This document shows, piece by piece, positions 1-5,448 of a stretch of 13,986 bases of DNA. This stretch comes from a bacterium. GTDB lineage: Bacteria; Patescibacteriota; Minisyncoccia; Phycocordibacterales; UBA10002. Under the pieces are notes generated by a model. The model had not been told where the DNA came from. It worked only from the letters and a program-made list of their open reading frames with translations, and did not search any database. Position numbers and translations under genes: made by a program. Numbering within the stretch: position 1 is the first letter of the stretch; each line of letters starts with the position of its first letter. The DNA lies in assembly GCA_030697445.1 (NCBI GenBank), contig JAUYPY010000008.1, forward strand, positions 1-13,986, written 5' to 3'.

Positions 1-345
1 CGCGCCGGGTCTGCCCTTATTTCTTCCGTACAAGAAACTGGTGCGCGCGTAGCTGTTCTTGCAGAACATATTCCGGTGTCGCTCTCATACGGAATCGCAA
101 CATTTGTATCGCTTCGCCAAAGCGAAGTGCGCATTTTAGCCATTACCGCTATTTTGGCCCCTGAAGGTGGCTGGAGTATTTCTGCAAGCGGTATTTCAGA
201 TACGCGCGACGCGCTTGCTGCCTTTGAGCGCACACTCAAAGGCGACCGAAGGTTTGCGGATGTTGATTTGCCGCTTGCTAGTTTCGCAAAAGATAAGACG
301 CTGCCATTCACCGTCACGGTGGCGTACCGCGATACACAACCATGA
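1..345 (+). CDS. PilN-like pilus assembly protein, C-terminal part (5' end outside window)
   Basis: The reading frame is open from base 1, so the gene starts before the window; only about 114 C-terminal residues are seen. The end resembles the C-terminal domain of PilN-like fimbrial assembly proteins: a beta-rich segment with a WSISASG-type strand, then a pattern in which a small helix (RDALAAFERTLKGDRRF) leads to ADVDLPLASF and a final strand (PFTVTVAY). PilN and PilO form the inner-membrane alignment complex of type IV pili. The stop TGA overlaps the ATG of the next, PilO-like gene (ATGA), indicating one operon and coupled translation. A GTG at 76 is an internal codon, not a start. The assignment rests on this pattern plus the PilO-like neighbour; the membrane segment expected near the N-terminus is not in view. 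Confidence 0.7.
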   Translation, partial: RAGSALISSVQETGARVAVLAEHIPVSLSYGIATFVSLRQSEVRILAITAILAPEGGWSISASGISDTRDALAAFERTLKGDRRFADVDLPLASFAKDKTLPFTVTVAYRDTQP

Positions 346-884
346 TGCCATTTCGTTCAACAAAGTTTATATTCGCGCTCTCTCTCACGCTCGCCGGTAC
401 GGCTATAGCGGCGTATATAGTGCTTTGGTTTTTGTTTGTCGGCGAGCAGAGGCGCGCGGCTGTGATTGTCGAAAGTTTAAATGAAGCGGAACGCGCTCGC
501 GCTTCCGACGCTTCGCTTCAAGTGCTTCTTTCCGAAACCGCGCTTTTGCGCGCTCGAGCAGATGCACTTTTTATTGGCAAGGAAGGCACGGTGGTATTTC
601 TGAAGGAACTTGAACAGACGGGTGTTTCTGCTGGGGTGAAAACGACCGTCGTGAAGGTAGAAAAAAAAGAGGTTGAAGGCAGAGAAGGTTCGCTTGCCAG
701 TGCAGGACTTGAAACACTTATTGTGGCGATTGAAGCGGGCGGTAGTTTTGCAGGCGTGCATCGTTTTCTGGCGCTTGCGGAGCGCCTCCCGCGGCCGATT
801 ACGCTATCGCGTGTTTCATTTTCGCGAAGTGAAAAAGGCGTATGGATCGGTGTTTTTGAATTGGAAGCATTAAAAATTAAATGA
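342..884 (+). CDS. PilO-like type IV pilus assembly protein
   Basis: 180 residues with PilO architecture: a short cytoplasmic N-terminus, one membrane segment at about residues 9-32 (FIFALSLTLAGTAIAAYIVL), a charged helical, coiled-coil-prone stretch at about 35-75, and a C-terminal alpha/beta domain that starts with the VVFLKELEQTGVSAGV helix and ends in an amphipathic strand pair. PilO dimerises with PilN in the periplasmic-side platform of type IV pili. The gene starts in an ATGA overlap with the upstream PilN-like gene; a second ATG follows at once (345), so the exact start is one of two adjacent codons. The stop again overlaps the next ATG. Overall sequence conservation of PilO is low, so the call relies on topology and order. 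Confidence 0.65.
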   Translation: MMPFRSTKFIFALSLTLAGTAIAAYIVLWFLFVGEQRRAAVIVESLNEAERARASDASLQVLLSETALLRARADALFIGKEGTVVFLKELEQTGVSAGVKTTVVKVEKKEVEGREGSLASAGLETLIVAIEAGGSFAGVHRFLALAERLPRPITLSRVSFSRSEKGVWIGVFELEALKIK

Positions 885-1150
885 ACACACTTATGCCGTT
901 GTTTTATAAAAAATGCCGCGATTGGATGTTGCTCCTACTCGGAGCGGTCGTTTTCGCATTCGTGCTCGCGATTTTGAACTGGTTTTTGTTCATTAGGAAT
1001 GAATCGCAGAAGAAAGCGGGGAACTCGGCACACGCCGTCTCGTTTTCGCGTGAGAAGCTGGATGAAGTGCTTGCATCATTTGAAACGAGAAAATCAAAGT
1101 ACGACAGCGCGCTCCGAACGCTCCCCGCAATTGCCGACCCGGGGAAATAG
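881..1150 (+). CDS. small single-pass membrane protein of the pilus operon
   Basis: 89 residues: a basic N-terminus (YKKCRD), a strong membrane helix at about residues 15-38 (WMLLLLGAVVFAFVLAILNW), then a polar, helical tail of about 50 residues ending DPGK. It starts inside the stop of the PilO-like gene (ATGA overlap), so it is the third gene seen of the pilus assembly operon. No recognisable enzymatic motif. Similar small membrane proteins are common at the end of pilMNO clusters in Patescibacteria, but I cannot name a family. A hairpin begins at the last base of the stop codon, and the structured region beyond it suggests the operon ends here. Confidence 0.6.
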   Translation: MNTLMPLFYKKCRDWMLLLLGAVVFAFVLAILNWFLFIRNESQKKAGNSAHAVSFSREKLDEVLASFETRKSKYDSALRTLPAIADPGK

Positions 1151-1171
1151 GGGTAGTGTTTATACACCCCC
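1150..1171 (+). terminator. hairpin at the end of the pilus operon, possible terminator
   Basis: GGGG (1150-1153) and GTGT (1156-1159) pair with ACAC (1164-1167) and CCCC (1168-1171), loop TTAT, with a two-base TA bulge. It begins on the last base of the stop codon. No U-tract follows, so it may act as an mRNA 3'-end stabiliser rather than a classical intrinsic terminator. Confidence 0.35.
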
Positions 1172-1182
1172 GTAGCTTAACC

Positions 1183-1244
1183 CCGACGCCTCGACTTTTT
1201 GTCGAGGGTCTGGGCTCCGACCTCCGTTACACGGAGCGTCGGAG
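1183..1244 (+). other. compact set of nested hairpins (possible structured RNA)
   Basis: Two strong hairpins are visible: CCTCGAC-TTTTT-GTCGAGG (1189-1207) and CTCCG-TTACA-CGGAG (1222-1236). They can be enclosed by CCGACG (1183-1188) pairing with CGTCGG (1237-1242), giving a three-way junction whose first and last helices abut directly. A competing fold extends the second hairpin to 12 bp (CTCCGAC 1215-1221 with GTCGGAG 1238-1244, one bulged C). The 112-nt gap between the pilus operon and the GIY-YIG gene is otherwise non-coding. I do not recognise a known RNA family. Confidence 0.4.
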
Positions 1245-1262
1245 TGGATAATCTAGACACTT

Positions 1263-1529
1263 ATGAATGGATTTGTCTACATCTTAAAGGACGACAAAAA
1301 CAGGTTTTATATTGGAAGCACTTCTGATATAAAGCGTCGGATGAGGGCACATAAAAACGGGTACACACAAACGACACGAAATATGACTAATCCTATTCTC
1401 GTTTTAGTTCAAGAATATGCGACATTGAATAATGCAAGAAACATTGAAAGAAAAATAAAGAAATTAAAACGAAAAGATTATATTGAGAATATGGTCAGAG
1501 TCGGATATATTAAGATGACGCCTCTGTAG
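1263..1529 (+). CDS. GIY-YIG domain nuclease, small stand-alone type
   Basis: 88 residues covering one GIY-YIG nuclease domain: the signature strands FVYILKD (3-9) and RFYIGST (14-20), the conserved Arg in the following helix (IKRRMRAHKNG, about 24-34), and the catalytic Glu in NARNIERKIKKLKR (about 57-70). The family cuts DNA with a single-metal mechanism; small UPF0213/YhbQ-like members like this have no separate DNA-binding domain and their substrates are mostly unknown. The last ten bases of the gene are also the first ten bases of tRNA-Arg, and a good promoter for that tRNA lies in its 3' coding end. No Shine-Dalgarno is seen; GATAAT at 1247-1252, 10 nt before the ATG, may be its -10. 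Stand-alone nucleases of this kind often behave as mobile genes. Confidence 0.88.
   Translation: MNGFVYILKDDKNRFYIGSTSDIKRRMRAHKNGYTQTTRNMTNPILVLVQEYATLNNARNIERKIKKLKRKDYIENMVRVGYIKMTPL
1483..1511 (+). promoter_or_regulatory. putative promoter of tRNA-Arg, inside the GIY-YIG gene
   Basis: TTGAGA (1483-1488), 17-nt spacer, TATATT (1506-1511): each box is one base from consensus and the spacing is ideal. The expected start is about 1518, right at the 5' end of the tRNA (1520). Confidence 0.6.
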
Positions 1530-1591
1530 TTCAATGGACAGAACACTGGACTTCTAAGCCAGTTATGTAGGTTCGATTCCTACCAGAGGCA
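1520..1591 (+). tRNA. tRNA-Arg (anticodon TCT)
   Basis: A full cloverleaf of 72 nt: acceptor GCCTCTG/CAGAGGC, D arm GTTC/GAAC, anticodon arm CTGGA-CTTCTAA-GCCAG (closing A-G mismatch), T arm GTAGG-TTCGATT-CCTAC, discriminator A. Anticodon TCT reads AGA/AGG arginine codons. CCA is not encoded and must be added by the CCA enzyme. The first ten bases are shared with the end of the GIY-YIG gene. Confidence 0.95.
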
Positions 1592-1634
1592 AAACTACGG
1601 CTGTGTATATCTCGCTCTTGCGGAAAAATGGGCG

Positions 1635-1643
1635 TGGTATAAT
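1635..1643 (+). promoter_or_regulatory. extended -10 promoter of the DUF378 gene
   Basis: TGGTATAAT is a perfect extended -10 element. The -35 is poor (TTGCGG at 1618-1623 is only 14 nt away), as expected for extended -10 promoters. It leaves an AT-rich leader of about 45 nt without a Shine-Dalgarno before the ATG at 1694. Confidence 0.6.
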
Positions 1644-1693
1644 TAACGCAAAGGTCATTATATTTATTATGTAGTTTTTTAGTATTTAATTTT

Positions 1694-1912
1694 ATGAAAG
1701 GACTTCATGTTATTTCGTGGATATTGCTCGTCGTCGGCGGTTTGAACTGGGGGCTCTTAGCGCTCACGGGTTGGGAAGTTGGCTCGCTTTTCGGCGGCAT
1801 GGATGCGGGTATTTCCAAACTCATCTATGTGCTCGTCGGTCTCTCGGCGGTCTATGAGCTCTTTACGCACAAGAAGGGTTGCAAAGCGTGTGGCTCAGGT
1901 TCGTCAATGTAA
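1694..1912 (+). CDS. DUF378 family small membrane protein
   Basis: 72 residues with two membrane helices, about 5-26 (HVISWILLVVGGLNWGLLAL) and 41-58 (SKLIYVLVGLSAVYELF), linked by a Gly-rich loop. The GGLNWGL motif in the first helix is the hallmark of the DUF378 family, whose function is unknown. The C-terminus has a short cytosolic-like tail KKGCKACGSGSS with two Cys. It is a monocistronic unit: an extended -10 promoter lies upstream and a strong terminator downstream. Confidence 0.85.
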   Translation: MKGLHVISWILLVVGGLNWGLLALTGWEVGSLFGGMDAGISKLIYVLVGLSAVYELFTHKKGCKACGSGSSM

Positions 1913-1920
1913 GTTCTGTC

Positions 1921-1980
1921 CGGCATTTTATGCCGCAGAAAAAACCCGTCCCGACTAAAGTCGTGGACGGGTTTTGGTTT
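1921..1980. terminator. bidirectional intrinsic terminator between convergent genes
   Basis: A small hairpin CGGCAT-TTT-ATGCCG (1921-1935) is followed by a long one: AAAACCCGTCC (1941-1951) pairs with GGACGGGTTTT (1965-1975), and CGAC/GTCG extends the stem inside, with a TAAA loop. On the minus strand it ends in TTTTTT (stronger), on the plus strand in GGTTTTGGTTT. It separates the DUF378 gene (+) from the restriction-modification operon (-). Confidence 0.8.
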
Positions 1981-2002
1981 GATGTGTCCGTTGTACCAAG
2001 AG

Positions 2003-2015
2003 GGAGGAATCCTCC
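2003..2015. other. small perfect hairpin GGAGG-AAT-CCTCC
   Basis: A 5-bp stem with a 3-nt loop lies between the operon end at 2055 and the main terminator, with a T-rich stretch at 2025-2034. Minor; it may add to 3'-end structure of the minus-strand mRNA. Confidence 0.25.
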
Positions 2016-2054
2016 GCTTGCTCCATTTTTTCTTTTGGCGAAATTCGAGCGGGC

Positions 2055-2258
2055 TTATTCTGATTTACTCTCGTCTTTTTTTCTATCAACCTGTTCTTTA
2101 AGTTTTTTGATTTCCTCGGAGTTTTGTGTCAGTTTTCTTATGTCTTCTCTGACTAACTTCTCGCTCGCACTAATAGGCGTCTCATCAGTTTTTGAGAAAA
2201 CATCTTTTTTATCATCGTTTTTCGCCGTATTCAATTGTGATAAATATGTTTGGGTCAT
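2055..2258 (-). CDS. small charged coiled-coil protein, last gene of the R-M operon
   Basis: 67 residues, very rich in Lys, Glu and Asp; from about residue 30 on it is a continuous heptad-like helix (ISASEKLVREDIRKL, then EEIKKLKEQVDRKK). No known domain is recognised. Its ATG comes 2 nt after the stop of the serine proteinase gene, so it is almost certainly cotranscribed and probably translationally coupled to it. It could be an adaptor or regulator of the proteinase, but this is a guess from position. Low complexity makes database assignment difficult. Confidence 0.6.
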   Translation of the reverse strand: MTQTYLSQLNTAKNDDKKDVFSKTDETPISASEKLVREDIRKLTQNSEEIKKLKEQVDRKKDESKSE

Positions 2259-2260
2259 AA

Positions 2261-3199
2261 TTATGGGTTTAAAAACTTTATTATTTTGCCCCGCCTAGAA
2301 CCTATATTCTGTTCAAACTCTTTCCACAGTTCATCCCAGTACTCAACCTTTTCAGCGTCATCAATCATAAAAAACCATTCTCGCAATTCATTACGCCGAA
2401 TTGCAAAACCATGATCGGGATAAAGCCATACTAAACGGCGTATAATCATATCAGCAATTCGCTCCCGCAATTTTTCCTTGCTTATATATTTTAGCATGAA
2501 TCCGATCAGAAATTCTTTTCCGTAGTTTTCAGCAATTACTAAAAGACGCTTCGCTTGATTATAGATTTTTACATCCTCCTTGCAGAGCATCGGAGAAACT
2601 AATTTTGAAATTGAATCGCTGGCAAGCGCCAAACTTTTTTGGATTGGTATACCGAGCTCATCATTCATTTCTTTTGCAAGTTCTTTTTCCCGTTCTTCTG
2701 CGGTATCTAACATTCCATCAATTGACTTCACGATATCCAATGCCGAGATTCGAGCAGTTTCATTATCGGGATGAATCATTGGCTTATCGAGGGGACCAAG
2801 TTCAGAAATGGGTCCCATGATAAGTTTATCAGCCCCACAACACATCATTGTTCCAGAGCTTTTTGCTTCTTGCGGAATAGCAATTGTAATATCTTTGTAT
2901 TTAGTGCGTAGAGTGTCCATTATTTTTACCGCCGAATAAACATTGCCACCGCTTGTATCAAGTAAAATGAGCAACGATTCTTTTGTTTCCTTTCTGTCAC
3001 GAAGTAATTTATAAACCGTTATTTCATCTTTTGCAGAAATACTTGCCGAAAAATATCCTTCCTCGTCTTTCGGATACAACATTAAAAGAACATCGCTTTT
3101 TTTGAGCAATTTTTTGAGAGGTGTAGTTTCCTCTTTCTTCTCGCCATTTACTTTTGGCGCTATTTTCTTTTCTTCTTTTTTCTCTGTTTCTTCAGCCAT
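2261..3199 (-). CDS. SDH-type (ClpP/SppA-fold) serine proteinase
   Basis: 312 residues. After a charged, disordered N-terminus (1-33) comes a ClpP/crotonase fold: the oxyanion-hole segment LLDTSGGNVYSA (80-90), the helix VKIMDTLRTK, then IPQEAKSSGTMMCCGAD (108-124) with the nucleophile position at Ser114 by alignment with the KSAGT motif of the family, and MGPISELGPLDKP (128-140), the family's LGPxDP element. The C-terminal YPDHGFAI (260-267) is also typical of the serine dehydrogenase proteinase (SDH) family. No signal peptide or membrane helix is seen, unlike SppA, so it is probably cytosolic. It follows the methyltransferase by 6 nt and precedes the coiled-coil gene by 2 nt. The substrate is unknown; a link to the restriction system is suggested only by operon position. 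Confidence 0.82.
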   Translation of the reverse strand: MAEETEKKEEKKIAPKVNGEKKEETTPLKKLLKKSDVLLMLYPKDEEGYFSASISAKDEITVYKLLRDRKETKESLLILLDTSGGNVYSAVKIMDTLRTKYKDITIAIPQEAKSSGTMMCCGADKLIMGPISELGPLDKPMIHPDNETARISALDIVKSIDGMLDTAEEREKELAKEMNDELGIPIQKSLALASDSISKLVSPMLCKEDVKIYNQAKRLLVIAENYGKEFLIGFMLKYISKEKLRERIADMIIRRLVWLYPDHGFAIRRNELREWFFMIDDAEKVEYWDELWKEFEQNIGSRRGKIIKFLNP

Positions 3200-3205
3200 A
3201 GTATT

Positions 3206-4387
3206 TTATGATGCTATTTCAAAACTTCTCTTCCCAATTTCGAAACTTTTCGTGATAATTATATTATCCGTTTTGAAATTATCCAAAATTGCTTTTGCCA
3301 CAACATTAGACAAAAATGTCGGTACGGCATTTCCGATTTGTAAATTTCTATCACCTCTTGAGCCATAAAATTGATAATCATCGGGAAAACATTGAATCCT
3401 TGCTCCCTCTCTCGTTGTAAGAGGTCTAGGGGCTTTTGGATGGATACAACGAGATGATGAAGGGGTACTCAAGTTTCGTGTAATCGTTGTTGCTGGTCTT
3501 TTCCACCAAAGACGACAATAGGTATTTTTGAAACCTGATGTCGGACGCAAATTTTCCGGCAAATCCTCTGGTGTTCCACCGTCTGGTAGTAATTCCATTA
3601 TTCTTACTAATTTTTCGTTATTATCTGGCGAATTATGATCCATTAATTTCGTTGATGCGTTTTTACGCATAAATTTTTGAAAATCATTTTGTGGTTCAGA
3701 TGCATACTCAAAACTTTCTTCACTTGATTTAATGAATGGCAAATCACTTATTGCTTCCTCAAGTGTTAGATATGGTTTTAGTCCTGTACTGAATAAATCC
3801 GGTGTTTCTTCCGGGTTGTAATGCGTGAGTTCGGGATATTGAAAATCAGCTTTGAGTTTAGAGCCAATAATTACAACTCTTTCTCTAATTTGTGGCGCAC
3901 CATAATCAGCCGCATTCAAAAGTTTATACTGCACTTTATATCCAAGCGATTCAAAAAGTGAAATAATTGTTTTCAATAATTCGCCACCCCGCATTGATAA
4001 AAGCCCTTTTACATTCTCAAAAAGAAAAAGTTTTGGGTTAAATTCTTTTAGTACCCGATAATATTCTTGAAAAAGTTTTCCCCTTGGATCATCAATCAAT
4101 CTTTTTCCGACAGTTGAATATGCCTGACAAGGCGGTCCGCCAACAATAATATCAATTTCGCATGCTTTTATATTTAAGTCTGTTTCGATTTTTTGTGCAT
4201 TAAAATCTTTTATATCCTCGGCGTAAACTTTCGCTTTTGGATGATTTAAGGAATATGCCTTTGCCATATTGGGCAAAATTTCATTTGCCGCCAATATTTC
4301 AAAATTATCGTCATGGGCAAAACCATAACTTAAACCACCAACGCCTGAGAATAAATCAATGACTTTTAATTTCTTTTTATTAATCAT
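3206..4387 (-). CDS. C5-cytosine DNA methyltransferase (type II R-M)
   Basis: 393 residues with the ordered motifs of m5C methyltransferases: motif I DLFSGVGGLSYGF (11-23, SAM binding), motif IV GGPPCQAYS (83-91) with catalytic Cys87, motif VI ENV (124-126), motif VIII QIRERV (166-171), a variable target-recognition region at about 180-296, motif IX RPATTITR (297-304), and motif X QIGNAVP (350-356). It transfers a methyl group from SAM to C5 of cytosine in a specific site, protecting host DNA from the cognate nuclease. That nuclease is presumably encoded 11 nt upstream. The C-terminus carries a small repeat (SFEIGKRSFEIAS). The target sequence cannot be read from the protein. The gene is clearly more AT-rich than the flanking core genes, consistent with transfer. 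Confidence 0.95.
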   Translation of the reverse strand: MINKKKLKVIDLFSGVGGLSYGFAHDDNFEILAANEILPNMAKAYSLNHPKAKVYAEDIKDFNAQKIETDLNIKACEIDIIVGGPPCQAYSTVGKRLIDDPRGKLFQEYYRVLKEFNPKLFLFENVKGLLSMRGGELLKTIISLFESLGYKVQYKLLNAADYGAPQIRERVVIIGSKLKADFQYPELTHYNPEETPDLFSTGLKPYLTLEEAISDLPFIKSSEESFEYASEPQNDFQKFMRKNASTKLMDHNSPDNNEKLVRIMELLPDGGTPEDLPENLRPTSGFKNTYCRLWWKRPATTITRNLSTPSSSRCIHPKAPRPLTTREGARIQCFPDDYQFYGSRGDRNLQIGNAVPTFLSNVVAKAILDNFKTDNIIITKSFEIGKRSFEIAS

Positions 4388-4398
4388 AGAAAAGATTT

Positions 4399-5190
4399 CT
4401 AATCGAATTTTATATCCTTATATTTTATTGGTTTTTCTGTAATTTTCCAGACAAAATAATTTTGATCAATGTTGAAAACAGTTTGACCTTCCATTTGTTG
4501 CCTTGTAATCCAATTAACACTACCATCTTCAATCTCATCTAACTTTATAAAAGCGACTTGACCATTGTATAAATCAAAATGGATAGCAAGTGTTCGTTTT
4601 CCAGTTTCGTTAAAAATCTTTTTTGCCTCAATGACTTTGTGTTGTTTTATATCATTTGTGCCAGTAAAACCAGATTGCATTTCTATTATCACTTTTTCTT
4701 TCTTGTCCAGTGTTATTTCTAGATCAGCCTTTGCTGTTCTCTTAAAGGTTTTGATATTTCGCAAATCGTCATCACCAATTAAACTAATTGCCGATACATC
4801 AACTCCAAATATTATACTGATCGCTTTTGAGAAATAATTAGAGATGATGTATCCCTGTATCCAAGAAAAATAAACTTGTTCTGGTCTTCGTCTTTGGTTA
4901 TTAAGTTTCGGTAAAATATTACCCTTTTTCATTATGTCAAAAACACGGTCAATATTTTGTTTTCTAAAGGAGTTCAGATTATTGATCTTAATTTCATCCA
5001 CAACAACCTCGTTTAACCTCCCCACAATTTCATAAAGTCTTTTATTTAAAAGGTCAATATAATTAAAATCGACTGTTGGTGTAATGTCTTTTGCGCCAAA
5101 AAAGTTTTTGACATCCGCTTGGTTAGAAAAACCTAATTTTTGTCTATATTGACGAAAGTATTCGACTGTAATTTCAATTTGTTTTAGCAT
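4399..5190 (-). CDS. putative type II restriction endonuclease (PD-(D/E)XK-like, ExQ variant)
   Basis: 263 residues. It is first in the operon, 11 nt before the cytosine methyltransferase, the classic place of a cognate restriction enzyme. A candidate nuclease core is KADLEITLDKKEKVIIEMQSG (154-174): Asp156 on one strand, then Glu170-Met-Gln172 on the next, a D-X13-ExQ version of the PD-(D/E)XK motif in which Gln replaces the usual Lys. A helix with HKVIEAKK (184-191) and strand LAIHFDLYNG (201-210) follow, as expected for the fold. The N-terminal 110 residues are helical and basic (NQRRRPEQ), perhaps for DNA binding. I cannot place it in a named restriction enzyme family; function rests on motif plus context. 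Confidence 0.7.
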   Translation of the reverse strand: MLKQIEITVEYFRQYRQKLGFSNQADVKNFFGAKDITPTVDFNYIDLLNKRLYEIVGRLNEVVVDEIKINNLNSFRKQNIDRVFDIMKKGNILPKLNNQRRRPEQVYFSWIQGYIISNYFSKAISIIFGVDVSAISLIGDDDLRNIKTFKRTAKADLEITLDKKEKVIIEMQSGFTGTNDIKQHKVIEAKKIFNETGKRTLAIHFDLYNGQVAFIKLDEIEDGSVNWITRQQMEGQTVFNIDQNYFVWKITEKPIKYKDIKFD

Positions 5191-5198
5191 GTATAAAG

Positions 5199-5225
5199 AT
5201 TATCATAAATTTAATCTTTTCTCAA
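5199..5225 (-). promoter_or_regulatory. putative leaderless promoter of the R-M operon
   Basis: On the minus strand TTGAGA (5225-5220) is followed after 15 nt by GATAAT (5204-5199), 8 nt before the ATG at 5190. The alternative -10 TAATCT (5202-5197) has 17-nt spacing but matches less well. Either way almost no 5' leader remains and no Shine-Dalgarno exists. No operator or controller-protein gene is visible. Confidence 0.45.
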
Positions 5226-5262
5226 TTTTTGCCCGCCCGATGCAATACCAATTTGCTCTTAT

Positions 5263-5448
5263 CTACATAATCTTACCGGCGCAACGCAAACAACTTACTT
5301 GAATCGCGCTGGTCTTGATATATTTCCCCCCGCAGGCGCAGAGTAAAATCACCGTGCGTTCGGGTTTTTCTATCCAATGGCCGTCTTTTTGAAATGTTTT
5401 TCGGCCGGTGGGTTTTATATGTTTAATGCTTTGGCTTGTCATACTCAT
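5263..5448 (-). CDS. 61-residue Cys-rich (zinc-ribbon-like) protein coupled to the helicase
   Basis: 61 residues with a basic N-terminal half and a CAC (37-39) ... CLRC (53-56) arrangement separated by a short strand (GKYIKTSAIQVS), a pattern fit for one zinc site in a mini zinc ribbon. The ATG overlaps the helicase stop (ATGA), so the two are cotranscribed and translationally coupled. It may bind RNA or the helicase, but that is inference. I do not recognise a named family. Confidence 0.6.
   Translation of the reverse strand: MSMTSQSIKHIKPTGRKTFQKDGHWIEKPERTVILLCACGGKYIKTSAIQVSCLRCAGKIM

Noticed and set aside
1222..1236. Hairpin with GTTACAC loop resembling a tRNA-Val anticodon arm
   Set aside because: No acceptor, D or T arms fit around it, and an intact tRNA-Val(TAC) is at 6720-6792.
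1263..1591. Group I intron in tRNA-Arg with a GIY-YIG gene
   Set aside because: The tRNA is complete and uninterrupted, and the nuclease gene lies outside it except for the 10-nt overlap; no intron core helices were recognised.
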